The position numbers and the translations under genes were made by a program. From contig JAEUVW010000092.1 of NCBI GenBank assembly GCA_016786525.1, forward strand, positions 1-12,980: a stretch of 12,980 nucleotides of DNA, read 5' to 3'. This document shows positions 1 through 7,195 of this stretch, one piece after another; within the stretch, counting starts at the first letter, position 1, and each line of letters starts with the position of its first letter. This stretch comes from Chitinophagaceae bacterium (lineage in GTDB: Bacteria; Bacteroidota; Bacteroidia; Chitinophagales; Chitinophagaceae). Under the pieces are notes generated by a model. That model was not told the DNA's origin, ran no database searches, and saw only the letters and a program-made list of their open reading frames with translations.

Positions 1-25
1 AAAACCGCCGGCAGTACCGACGGTT
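1..25 (-). terminator. Probable intrinsic terminator of the lipocalin-like lipoprotein gene
   Basis: Bases 3-11 (AACCGCCGG) pair with 17-25 (CCGACGGTT) around a 5-base loop, giving 8 of 9 pairs with one mismatch (C8/A20). Read on the minus strand, the stem is followed by a T-run (complement of bases 4-1) that reaches the window edge, so its full length is unknown. It lies 22 bases past the stop codon of the minus-strand gene at 48-590, where a terminator would be expected. Confidence 0.55.
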
Positions 26-47
26 CTTAATGCTATAAGATATCGGC

Positions 48-590
48 CTACATTTTTTCAAATGTTTGCGTGAAGTAATACGTTGTAGAGATAAAAAAGC
101 CGGTATCTGAAGGGGGCTTGGGAAAATACCCATCCTGGATAGTGTTGGAATAGGAAATGGTCATTGACCTTTTGTTGATCTTCACAATTTTGGCTTCTAC
201 ATACTCCATACCGGGCAGGAATACATTTTTGTTTCCAATAGCGCCAATGGTATACTGGGCATTATTGAGCACCAGGGTTTTCTGATTGTCCATCAGCTTC
301 CACTGAAAAGGCATTTCGTCCAGTTCTCCGCTGCATTTTTTCGTTCCCGAAAACTGCGCCCCCTTATAGTTGCCTTCAAAGGTAAGGTAATCGTCCAGGC
401 GGCAGGTATCCATATTGCGGTAGATATCATACACCGTGTCCTTATCAGAGTAAGTGTACTTTACAGTATACTCTTTCATCTGCCATTTACCGGAACGAAG
501 AATCTCGCTGTTTTCGGTCGCCTGGGTAGACGATTTGGTACAGGAGGCCAGGGAAAGCATCAGGATAGCACAGTATAATAGTTGTTTCAT
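48..590 (-). CDS. Lipocalin-like lipoprotein
   Basis: An outer-membrane or periplasmic lipoprotein of 180 residues. The N-terminus is a type II signal peptide: a short charged start (MKQ), a hydrophobic core and a lipobox LASC with the lipidated Cys at 17. I chose the ATG at 588-590 over an upstream one at 641 because the longer form puts 17 irrelevant residues before the signal peptide. The mature part is beta-rich. It has the pattern of Bacteroidota lipocalin-like proteins: an opening GKW at 34-36, two cysteines (63 and 86) around the region where these proteins often carry a disulphide, a central W (97) with a TLVLNN strand, and a late MTISY strand. The ligand is unknown. It is divergent from the DUF1684 gene. 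The family call rests on pattern only; the lipoprotein call is firm. Confidence 0.75.
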   Translation of the reverse strand: MKQLLYCAILMLSLASCTKSSTQATENSEILRSGKWQMKEYTVKYTYSDKDTVYDIYRNMDTCRLDDYLTFEGNYKGAQFSGTKKCSGELDEMPFQWKLMDNQKTLVLNNAQYTIGAIGNKNVFLPGMEYVEAKIVKINKRSMTISYSNTIQDGYFPKPPSDTGFFISTTYYFTQTFEKM

Positions 591-607
591 AGAGAAAAAA
601 TTGCGAC

Positions 608-641
608 TAAAGGTAATAATGTTTTGTAAAAATAAAAACAA
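608..641 (-). promoter_or_regulatory. Candidate promoter for the lipocalin-like lipoprotein
   Basis: On the minus strand a TACCTTTA box (608-615) matches the Bacteroidota -7 consensus TAnnTTTG at five of its six defined positions. A TTG at 639-641 sits 23 bases upstream, at the edge of the accepted 17-23 spacing for the -33 element. The box ends 17 bases before the ATG. Confidence 0.35.
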
Positions 642-717
642 GACGGTTTTTTATTTGAGAAAATCCTATGTCTTGCAGGATTCCGGGCCGGTATCCGGAA
701 GCAACGCTGTTTTTGTG

Positions 718-725
718 CATCTTTG
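718..725 (+). promoter_or_regulatory. Candidate -7 box for the DUF1684 gene
   Basis: CATCTTTG matches TAnnTTTG except for the first base. It ends only 4 bases before the chosen ATG at 730, so a transcript made from it would be leaderless or nearly so. No -33 TTG is seen at the usual distance. This is weak evidence. Confidence 0.25.
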
Positions 726-729
726 TGTG

Positions 730-1332
730 ATGATAAAGTATGTTGTCCTTATACTGACCGTTTTTTGCAGGAGTATACTCTTTGCCCAACTGCCTTACCC
801 GGATAGCATTGCGCTGTTCCGGAAACAGTATAAGGAAGACTTTATCAAAGAAGAACGCAGCCCGTTGAAGGGTAACGACACTGCATTCCTGCGCTTTTTC
901 CCCGTCAATAAAGCCTTTGCCCTCACTGCACAGCTGGAGCTGACTCCGAAAAGTCCAGTGTTCCAGATGCAGACACACAACGGCAAAGTACAGCAGTACC
1001 GCCAGTACGGTATCGCCAGCTTTGTGCTGAAAGGCAGGAAATACGCACTGCACCTGTACCAGAATCTCAGCCTCCTGCAACAGGAAAAACACAAAAGTCA
1101 CCTGTTCCTGCCCTTCAACGACCTGACCAATTACGAGAGCACTTATGCCGGCGGACGCTATATAGACCTGAATACGGAAGACATACACAAGGGTACGATC
1201 CGTATCGATTTCAATAAATGCTACAATCCGTATTGCGCCTTCAGGGAGGGGTATTCCTGCCCGGTACCGCCTGTCGAAAACCGCCTTCAGGTGCGCATAG
1301 AGGCCGGGGAAAAGCTGTTCGGGAAAAAGTAG
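730..1332 (+). CDS. Exported DUF1684 family protein
   Basis: A 200-residue secreted or periplasmic protein of the DUF1684 family, whose biochemical role is not established. A signal peptide covers about residues 1-19, with cleavage likely near FAQ. The family landmarks appear in order: an RKQYKEDF segment at 31-38, SPL at 44-46, FFPV at 56-59, an MQTHNGK strand at 80-86, GGRYID at 141-146, and a C-terminal block from DFN (160-162) through CYNPYCAF and YSCPVPP with EN at 183-184, ending in an AGE turn. The reading frame is open upstream to 454, but that stretch overlaps the divergent lipoprotein and encodes no plausible domain. The ATG at 730 directly precedes the signal peptide. The gene is probably transcribed alone, because serS has its own promoter 40 bases downstream. 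Confidence 0.85.
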   Translation: MIKYVVLILTVFCRSILFAQLPYPDSIALFRKQYKEDFIKEERSPLKGNDTAFLRFFPVNKAFALTAQLELTPKSPVFQMQTHNGKVQQYRQYGIASFVLKGRKYALHLYQNLSLLQQEKHKSHLFLPFNDLTNYESTYAGGRYIDLNTEDIHKGTIRIDFNKCYNPYCAFREGYSCPVPPVENRLQVRIEAGEKLFGKK

Positions 1333-1348
1333 GGCCGGGAGAAATCCC

Positions 1349-1379
1349 TTTTGCCTTCGGCGGCGAATAGCTATCTTTG
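1349..1379 (+). promoter_or_regulatory. serS promoter (-33/-7 of Bacteroidota type)
   Basis: A perfect TAnnTTTG box (TATCTTTG, 1372-1379) is preceded by TTTTG at 1349-1353 with 18 bases between them, inside the known 17-23 spacing. The ATG lies 21 bases after the box, leaving a short leader. Confidence 0.65.
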
Positions 1380-1400
1380 CAGCCTTCATAAAACAAAACA

Positions 1401-2672
1401 ATGCTTACCCTACAACTCTTCAGACAGAATAAGGAGCTGATCCTTGACGGCCTTAAGAAGAAAAATTTTAAGGAACCGGAGATTGTCGATGCCATCATTG
1501 CCATCGACGAACAACGCCGCAGTATACAGGTGCAAAACGACCATATCGCCGCCGCTGTCAACTCTGCGTCCAAAAGTATCGGTTCGCTGATGGGTCAGGG
1601 TAAAAAGGAAGAAGCGGAAGCATTGAAAGCTGAAGTGGCCGGTAAAAAAGAAGAGGCAAAAGCGATCGCAGCCCGCCTTGCAGCGCTGGAGCAGGAGCAG
1701 ATGGAATTGCTGATCCGCCTGCCCAACCTGCCGCATGCCTCCGTACCGGAAGGCAAAACGCCCGAAGAAAACGAAACGGTGCGCAGCGGGGGTATCCGCC
1801 CGGACCTCAGTGCCCGGCAATTGCCGCACTGGGACCTGACGGCTCAATACAAACTCATCGATTTTGAACTCGGCAATAAAATCACCGGCAGCGGATTTCC
1901 TGTTTATACCGGCAAAGGAGCCCGGTTACAACGTGCCCTGATTGCCTACTTCCTCGATTACAATACTGCAGCAGGCTATTACGAGGTGTACCCTCCTTTT
2001 ATGGTCAATGAAGCCAGCGCCTACGGCACCGGTCAGTTACCGGACAAGGAAGGGCAGATGTACCACGCCACGGAAGACAATTTCTACCTGATCCCAACCG
2101 CAGAAGTGCCCGTCACTAACCTGTACCGCGACAGCATCATACCGGAGCACGATCTGCCGGTAAAGATGACCGCCTATACGCCCTGCTTCCGCCGCGAAGC
2201 GGGTTCTTATGGAAAGGATGTGCGTGGCCTGAACCGCCTGCACCAGTTTGACAAAGTAGAGATCGTGCAGTTTACCCATCCTGAAAAAAGCTACGAAGCG
2301 CTGGAGGAAATGGTGCTGCATGTGGAAAAGCTGCTGCAAAACCTGGGCCTGGAATACCGCATCCTGAGGCTCTGTGGCGGCGATATGAGCTTTACGTCCG
2401 CACTTACCTATGACTTCGAGGTCTACAGCGCCGCACAGGAGCGCTGGCTGGAAGTAAGCTCCGTCAGCAACTTTGAAAGCTTCCAGACCAACCGCTGCAA
2501 AATCCGGTACAAAAACACCGAAGGCAAGACACTGCTGGCGCATTCCCTGAATGGAAGCTCCCTGGCATTGCCCCGCATTATGGCCTGCCTGCTCGAAAAC
2601 TTCCAGGCGGCAGACGGTATCGCTATCCCTGAAGTATTGCGCCCTTATTTCGGCAGCGATATGATTAATTGA
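1401..2672 (+). CDS. serS: Seryl-tRNA synthetase
   Basis: A cytoplasmic class II aminoacyl-tRNA synthetase that charges tRNA-Ser (and tRNA-Sec where present) with serine using ATP. It is 423 residues, a normal length for the family. An N-terminal helical hairpin (about 28-105, rich in Lys, Glu and Ala) forms the tRNA-binding coiled-coil arm. The catalytic core shows TAEVP at 233-237, motif 2 with FRREAGS at 263-269 and a GLNRLHQF loop, and motif 3 with NGSSLALPR at 384-392 followed by LLENFQ. The SSLALPR version of motif 3 is the form I associate with Bacteroidota. The start is clear: the family opens with a short ML..L strand and the ATG sits below a strong promoter. It is followed after 34 bases by the DUF4293 gene, with no obvious terminator between. 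Confidence 0.97.
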   Translation: MLTLQLFRQNKELILDGLKKKNFKEPEIVDAIIAIDEQRRSIQVQNDHIAAAVNSASKSIGSLMGQGKKEEAEALKAEVAGKKEEAKAIAARLAALEQEQMELLIRLPNLPHASVPEGKTPEENETVRSGGIRPDLSARQLPHWDLTAQYKLIDFELGNKITGSGFPVYTGKGARLQRALIAYFLDYNTAAGYYEVYPPFMVNEASAYGTGQLPDKEGQMYHATEDNFYLIPTAEVPVTNLYRDSIIPEHDLPVKMTAYTPCFRREAGSYGKDVRGLNRLHQFDKVEIVQFTHPEKSYEALEEMVLHVEKLLQNLGLEYRILRLCGGDMSFTSALTYDFEVYSAAQERWLEVSSVSNFESFQTNRCKIRYKNTEGKTLLAHSLNGSSLALPRIMACLLENFQAADGIAIPEVLRPYFGSDMIN

Positions 2673-2675
2673 TTT

Positions 2676-2702
2676 TTTGCTACTTTTATAAAAATACTTT
2701 TG
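2676..2702 (+). promoter_or_regulatory. Candidate promoter for the DUF4293 gene
   Basis: TACTTTTG (2695-2702) fits TAnnTTTG exactly. The nearest TTTG (2676-2679) is 15 bases upstream, slightly short of the usual spacing. The box ends 4 bases before the ATG at 2707, implying a leaderless transcript if used. Read-through from serS is the alternative. Confidence 0.35.
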
Positions 2703-2706
2703 ACAT

Positions 2707-3141
2707 ATGATTCAACGCATCCAATCCATCTGGCTTTTCCTCGCGGCATTTGTCAGTGCGGCCCTGTTCATCTTCCCCTTATACCATTACACACCGGCAG
2801 GCTCGGCCATTCCGATGCTGATGGGTGCAAAGAATGAATACCTGCTGCTGCTGCTCGCGGCACTGATGACCCTGCTGCCGATGATCACCATCTTTATGTT
2901 TAAAAACCGCAAGCGCCAGAAAAGCCTGATCTGGCTGTGCATACTGGCTTCTGCCGGCTTTATCGCAGCGATGCTGATGAAGATACAGGGCCTGAAAAAT
3001 GCCGTACCACCGGCTACAAACGACAATTTTGCTTTGCCCGGGCCGGTTATCCCGGTGCTGACCATTGTTTTACTCGTAATGGCCCTGGGCGGGGTGCGGA
3101 AAGATGAAGCGTTGATCCGCTCCGTAGACCGGCTTCGTTAA
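2707..3141 (+). CDS. DUF4293 family membrane protein
   Basis: A 144-residue inner-membrane protein of the DUF4293 family, found in Bacteroidota and of unknown function. It starts with the family-typical MIQRIQSIWLF, which fixes the start codon. Four hydrophobic helices are visible: about 7-26, 44-63, 72-91 and 112-128, with a basic KNRKRQK loop (66-72) between helices 2 and 3 that should face the cytoplasm. The C-terminus is short, charged and probably cytoplasmic. It follows serS closely and ends just before a terminator hairpin. The family assignment comes from the N-terminus, length and helix pattern. Confidence 0.88.
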   Translation: MIQRIQSIWLFLAAFVSAALFIFPLYHYTPAGSAIPMLMGAKNEYLLLLLAALMTLLPMITIFMFKNRKRQKSLIWLCILASAGFIAAMLMKIQGLKNAVPPATNDNFALPGPVIPVLTIVLLVMALGGVRKDEALIRSVDRLR

Positions 3142-3169
3142 ACTCTTTTACAGACCTGTCTGTACCGGG

Positions 3170-3210
3170 AAGGTTGTTTTGGCTGAACGCTAAAACAACC
3201 TTTTCTTTTT
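3170..3210 (+). terminator. Intrinsic terminator after the DUF4293 gene
   Basis: An 11-bp perfect stem, AAGGTTGTTTT (3170-3180) with AAAACAACCTT (3192-3202), is followed on the plus strand by TTTTCTTTTT (3201-3210). The minus strand has no T-run on the other side, so it is directional. The right arm and the T-tract lie inside the last codons (KKKRLF and stop) of the convergent flippase gene. Confidence 0.75.
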
Positions 3211-4683
3211 GAGGGTCTCGTTTACATAGTGGCTCACATCCTTGCTGGGTTTCAGCCAAAGGACCAGCCCTGCAAAGCCGGCGGCAACCAGGCAGCTCCG
3301 CCAGATGGCATCCCAATACGCATTTTCAGAGTGAGGCAATAAGAGCACGGGCACCGCTACTGCGGCCCCGATGAGCAAGGTAGTCAAAGAGCCTTTGGAA
3401 AAAGGGTTCAACCTCATCTTAACCCAGACAAAATAAGTCTTCACCAGGTTGAACACCAATAAAGTCCCGGCATAGACAAAAGCGGCCCCATAGACACCAA
3501 AGGGCGGAATAAGCAGGTAAAACGCGATGAACATCAGGATGAGCAGGCCAAACGACAGGTAAAAATTATACTTGTAATACGGAGACATATTCAGGGCCGT
3601 ATCATTGAGCCCGGTACTGCAATCGACCAAGCGCCCGGAGATCATGATCAGTGTCAGCACCGCTATATCCCCATGCATCCGGGGCAATATGGCTGCGGCA
3701 TTATGCAGGTTACACAGGATCAATACGTACATGAACAGGGACGCAATAAAGATATTAAGCCCCGACCGGCTGTAGGAATCCTTTACTTTATCGTGCAATT
3801 CCTGCACATAGGCCTTACTGATATCTGCAGCTGAAGGCCCGATCATCGCCCGGTAAGGGATAGAGACCAGCGTGGCAATATAGGCGGCATTGGTATAAAC
3901 GGGAATTGCTTTCAGCCCGTTTTCGTCAAGCCCCAGCAGCAACTGGGTATCCAGGAAGCCGATCAGTTGGGTGGATGCATTCATCAGCGCATGAAAACCG
4001 GAAAAGGTGAGTATCTCGCGGTACTCCTTCTTGGACAACAAACGCCAGTTAAACGAAAAGCGAAAATCCGGCAGCTTGTCCGCCAGGAAGTACAGGATGC
4101 ACAAAGCCAGCATGTTGACGCCTACATAACCATAGACAAAAATCCTGAAATCGATGATGGAAAATCCAAAAAGCAGGAACAAAACAAGGTTCGACCCTTT
4201 TATAAATACTTCCCGGATAAAGCCCACCTGCGCCGAACGGATGTGTGCATTGAGAAAGGATTCCAGCGATAAAATGACAATACTGAACAGGGTAAACAAG
4301 GGAAAGCACAGCATATACCGCTTCAGCAGTGCCACATCTTTCTCCTGGAAATACCGGATCCAGACATCCTGGAACAGGAAATACGGGATCGCCGCGAGAA
4401 CAAACAACAGTACAGGCACCAGGAAGCATACGGACAAAAGCACGGCCTTCCGTTCGCTGTCCTGGCGGTGATCGTAGCGGTGCAGGTAATAAAAAAGCGT
4501 GGTGCTCATGCCTGCAGACAGGAAGAAGCTGGCTATGGCGCCTTGTATCGGGAGATTGCGGGCAAAGCCCAACTCCTGCTCGGGCATCATATTGGAAGAT
4601 ACCAGGATCAGGACACCGCCCAGGGCTGCTCCCAGGAAGGTAACGATAGTGGTTTTGATCGACTGCCTGAAAACTACACCCAT
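3190..4683 (-). CDS. Polysaccharide flippase-like membrane protein (Wzx / MVF-MATE fold)
   Basis: An integral inner-membrane protein of 497 residues, a usual length for oligosaccharide flippases, which move lipid-linked sugar repeat units across the inner membrane. I count about 12-14 hydrophobic helices, beginning with FLGAALGGVLILV at about 16-28. A long amphipathic middle section runs through about 230-320, including the IPYRAMIGPSAADISKAY segment that recurs in Bacteroidota polysaccharide-biosynthesis membrane proteins. The C-terminus is short and basic (KKKRLF). The ATG lies 3 bases after the stop of a 110-residue gene, so the two are almost certainly co-transcribed. No glycosyltransferase or polymerase lies beside it, so the substrate is unknown. 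A general MATE-like transporter role is the alternative. Confidence 0.8.
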   Translation of the reverse strand: MGVVFRQSIKTTIVTFLGAALGGVLILVSSNMMPEQELGFARNLPIQGAIASFFLSAGMSTTLFYYLHRYDHRQDSERKAVLLSVCFLVPVLLFVLAAIPYFLFQDVWIRYFQEKDVALLKRYMLCFPLFTLFSIVILSLESFLNAHIRSAQVGFIREVFIKGSNLVLFLLFGFSIIDFRIFVYGYVGVNMLALCILYFLADKLPDFRFSFNWRLLSKKEYREILTFSGFHALMNASTQLIGFLDTQLLLGLDENGLKAIPVYTNAAYIATLVSIPYRAMIGPSAADISKAYVQELHDKVKDSYSRSGLNIFIASLFMYVLILCNLHNAAAILPRMHGDIAVLTLIMISGRLVDCSTGLNDTALNMSPYYKYNFYLSFGLLILMFIAFYLLIPPFGVYGAAFVYAGTLLVFNLVKTYFVWVKMRLNPFSKGSLTTLLIGAAVAVPVLLLPHSENAYWDAIWRSCLVAAGFAGLVLWLKPSKDVSHYVNETLKKKRLF

Positions 4684-4686
4684 TGC

Positions 4687-5019
4687 TTACAATTCAAAAT
4701 AACGGACGATACACTCACGCAGCAGCTGCTCCTGGTCTTTCATGACCGCCGGAGCCTCAACACCCGTAGGGATATAGTGCGGCCAGCCTTCCTCGTCGTA
4801 ATGGTCCAGCACGAAGATACCAACCTGTCCCAGCAATTTGCATACGGCAATATGCATCAGGTCCTGCTTCTGCTCTTTTGTAAAGTTCTTGTTCTGAGGG
4901 AATGCACCCAGCTCGTTGATCCCGATCAGGTACAGCATACCTTCCATGTCCGGTTTTTTGCCAAAACGCTCCACCATCAGGAACTCTACATTGATCCACC
5001 TTTGTTCGAAGTCTTCCAT
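4687..5019 (-). CDS. Small conserved-looking cytoplasmic protein upstream of the flippase
   Basis: A 110-residue soluble protein with no signal peptide or membrane segment. I do not recognise a named domain. It is acidic and helical at the start (MEDFEQRW), has a hydrophobic strand MLYLIGINELG at about 28-38, then a FTKEQKQDLMHIAVCKLL helix at 46-63, and a loop DEEGWPHYIP at 75-84 whose W, P and Y look like conserved surface positions. The frame is open further upstream, to 5292, but that part crosses the divergent kinase gene and is Arg/Cys-rich shadow sequence. The ATG at 5017-5019 follows a perfect -7 box. It lies first in a two-gene unit, 3 bp before the flippase, which suggests a linked role; that is inference. 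Confidence 0.75.
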   Translation of the reverse strand: MEDFEQRWINVEFLMVERFGKKPDMEGMLYLIGINELGAFPQNKNFTKEQKQDLMHIAVCKLLGQVGIFVLDHYDEEGWPHYIPTGVEAPAVMKDQEQLLRECIVRYFEL

Positions 5020-5026
5020 AGAACCG

Positions 5027-5034
5027 CAAAGATA
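5027..5034 (-). promoter_or_regulatory. -7 box of the small-protein/flippase unit
   Basis: The minus strand reads TATCTTTG, an exact TAnnTTTG match identical to the serS box. It ends 7 bases before the ATG at 5019, so the leader would be very short. No TTG is found 17-23 bases upstream; one at 5047-5049 is only 12 bases away. Confidence 0.5.
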
Positions 5035-5110
5035 GGGGCGGAACGCCAATCCTAACCAGCAGCCTGCCCGGCGGCATTTATCCCTACACATAATAGGAAT
5101 TTCATTTTTA

Positions 5111-7195
5111 ATGTCTACTTTGGCCTGCTTTTCTATGATGCGCTTCTTTTTTATACCCTGCTGCCGGCGTTTGAAAAAAAGTTTATTCCCTGCCTGCCTG
5201 ATGCTGCTTTGCAGTGTTTTTGCGCTGGCGCAACATAAAGATAGCCTGCTTCGCGTGGCGCGGACGCACCAAACGGACACCCTACGCATCAACGCCTACC
5301 TGGAGCTGGCCTCAGCGTTCCGCAAAGATCCCGCACTGCTGCAGCACTATGCCGATACCGCTTTACTGCTTTCCCAAAAAATCGACTACACCAGTGGAAC
5401 AATCAGGGCAATGGCTTACCAGGCTTTGGTACACCAATTGGCCGGTGAGGCAGAGGCAGCAAAAAAGGGCTATGGGAACGCAATCAGCCTGGCCAGACAA
5501 ACCAGGCATAAAAATGCCGCAGGCCTTGCGTACCGCAATTATGCCGGCCTGCTCAAGGACGAGCGCCGCTATGATGAAGCCCTGGCCTACAATGATACGG
5601 CCCTGAAGATCTTTACCGGCACAAAGGACTCCCTTCAGCTGGAAACCCTCTATGGCAATATCGGCCGCATCTACCTGGAAAAAGATCAGTTCAGCGAAGC
5701 CATAAAATACTTCCTGACCGGCATGGCCGCCTACGAACGAAGCGGCAACGACTTCGGCATTTCAAAAGCATACAATGATATCGGAACGGTGTATGAGCGC
5801 ATGGGTGATAACCAACGCGCACTGGCCAGTTTCCTGAGCATGATAGAACCGGCACAACGCTCAGGGAAAGAGGAGCAACTGGCCATTGCTTACCAGAATA
5901 TCGGTACGATCTACTATCGCCAGATGAAGGACTCATTGGCACTCACTTACATACACCGCGCCTACGACCTGAATAAAAAACTCGGCCGGCAGGGCTCTTT
6001 GCTGATCAGCGTATTTAACCTGGCAGGTGTGGAAAACAGGCTGATGCATTACCCTGAAGCGGCAAGGCTTTTTGAAGAATGCATCGTACTGGCGCGCGAA
6101 CAGGAAAATGATTATGTGCTGGCAGCCTCCTTCCAGAATGCCGCTGTTGTGTATTCCATCATGAAGCAGGATGCAAAGGCCGTACGCTACTTCAACGAAG
6201 CACTGGAGCGGGAAGTAGCCCTGAACGATGCACAATTTACGATGCTGCTGTTTGAAGACCTCGGCTCTTTTTACCGCGACAGGGGCGACTACAAAAAAGC
6301 CTACGATTACATGATCATTGCCGGCAAGCTGAAAGACAGCCTCAGGTCGGTAGATAAGGAAGTGGCCATCGCATCCCTGCAGGAGCAGTTTGAGACGGAG
6401 AAGAAAGAGCGCAGGATCGCAGAACTGAACAACAAAAGCACCCGGCAGCAATTGATGATCCGGCAGGAAAAAGACCGTCAGAAGATCCTGTTTGCCGGCT
6501 TGTCCGCGCTGGTACTGCTGACAGCAGGAGGCGCGGCATTCTACATTCAACGCAACAAGGCGCGGCAGGAAAAAGCCCAGTTCAGCTCTGTACTGGACGC
6601 AGAGCAAAAGGAGCGTATGCGCATCGCCCGCGACCTGCATGACAGTATCGGCCAGATGCTGTCGGTAGTGAAAATGCAATTGTCGTCCCTGCCTGCCGAC
6701 CCTGCCGCGCAGGCACACCTCAGCGGCACCCAGACCCTTGTAGACAAAACGATACAGGAGGTACGCCATATCTCGCACAACCTGATTCCTGAAGAACTGA
6801 ACTTCGGCCTGATCAGCGCCCTGGAAGACCTGGGCGACAAGATCAACAAAACGGAAGAAGTAAAGGTAGTCGTAGCCATCGCTGCAGAATTAAACACCTT
6901 TACGTTCAGCAAACAATTCGAGCTTTCCCTGTACCGCATTATCCAGGAAATTGTAAGCAATATGCTGAAACATGCGCAGGCCAAACAGATCAGCATCAGC
7001 ATGCAGCAAAGAAGCGGCCTGCTGGTGCTGGACATCAGCGATGATGGAAAGGGATTCGATCCCGCATCGGTCAGCGAGGGGAAGGGGCTGGGCTGGAAAA
7101 ATATCCTGGCCCGCGTCAGCCTGCTGAACGGGAAAATGAATATTCAGTCCGAACGGATAAGAGGAACGCAGATACAAATCACATTGCCGCAATGA
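5111..7195 (+). CDS. TPR-containing sensor histidine kinase (HisKA_3 type)
   Basis: A membrane-bound sensor kinase of 694 residues. An N-terminal signal segment ends near LAQ (39-41). A periplasmic helical array of TPR repeats follows, clearest at about 140-168, 181-209, 221-249, 261-289, 302-328, 341-369 and 381-409. A charged coiled coil (about 415-455) leads to one membrane helix (459-479). The cytoplasmic part has a HisKA_3 dimerisation domain with phospho-acceptor His510 in ARDLHDSIGQ and an HATPase domain with the N box (Asn617), DDGKGFD at 644-650 and GKGLGWKN at 657-664. It should phosphorylate the response regulator that overlaps its stop codon. The start is uncertain: ATGs at 5135 and 5138 give a shorter, more usual signal peptide and may be the true start. 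The signal sensed is unknown. Confidence 0.93.
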   Translation: MSTLACFSMMRFFFIPCCRRLKKSLFPACLMLLCSVFALAQHKDSLLRVARTHQTDTLRINAYLELASAFRKDPALLQHYADTALLLSQKIDYTSGTIRAMAYQALVHQLAGEAEAAKKGYGNAISLARQTRHKNAAGLAYRNYAGLLKDERRYDEALAYNDTALKIFTGTKDSLQLETLYGNIGRIYLEKDQFSEAIKYFLTGMAAYERSGNDFGISKAYNDIGTVYERMGDNQRALASFLSMIEPAQRSGKEEQLAIAYQNIGTIYYRQMKDSLALTYIHRAYDLNKKLGRQGSLLISVFNLAGVENRLMHYPEAARLFEECIVLAREQENDYVLAASFQNAAVVYSIMKQDAKAVRYFNEALEREVALNDAQFTMLLFEDLGSFYRDRGDYKKAYDYMIIAGKLKDSLRSVDKEVAIASLQEQFETEKKERRIAELNNKSTRQQLMIRQEKDRQKILFAGLSALVLLTAGGAAFYIQRNKARQEKAQFSSVLDAEQKERMRIARDLHDSIGQMLSVVKMQLSSLPADPAAQAHLSGTQTLVDKTIQEVRHISHNLIPEELNFGLISALEDLGDKINKTEEVKVVVAIAAELNTFTFSKQFELSLYRIIQEIVSNMLKHAQAKQISISMQQRSGLLVLDISDDGKGFDPASVSEGKGLGWKNILARVSLLNGKMNIQSERIRGTQIQITLPQ

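Noticed and set aside
454..729. Upstream extension of the DUF1684 reading frame to an ATG at 454
   Set aside because: It overlaps the divergent lipoprotein gene, encodes no domain and would bury the signal peptide inside the protein; the ATG at 730 fits the signal peptide.
607..1401. 264-codon open frame on the minus strand
   Set aside because: It is antisense to the DUF1684 gene and its composition (many Val, Gln, Phe and Leu without domain pattern) is that of a shadow frame.
4468..5055. 195-codon open frame on the plus strand
   Set aside because: It is antisense to the flippase start and the whole small-protein gene, crosses their promoter and shows no domain.
5020..5292. N-terminal extension of the small protein to an ATG at 5292
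   Set aside because: The extra residues are Arg/Cys-rich, antisense to the kinase gene and lie upstream of a perfect -7 box.
5933..6778. 281-codon open frame on the minus strand
   Set aside because: It is antisense to the histidine kinase, whose domains are unambiguous; no recognisable motif is present in the opposite frame.
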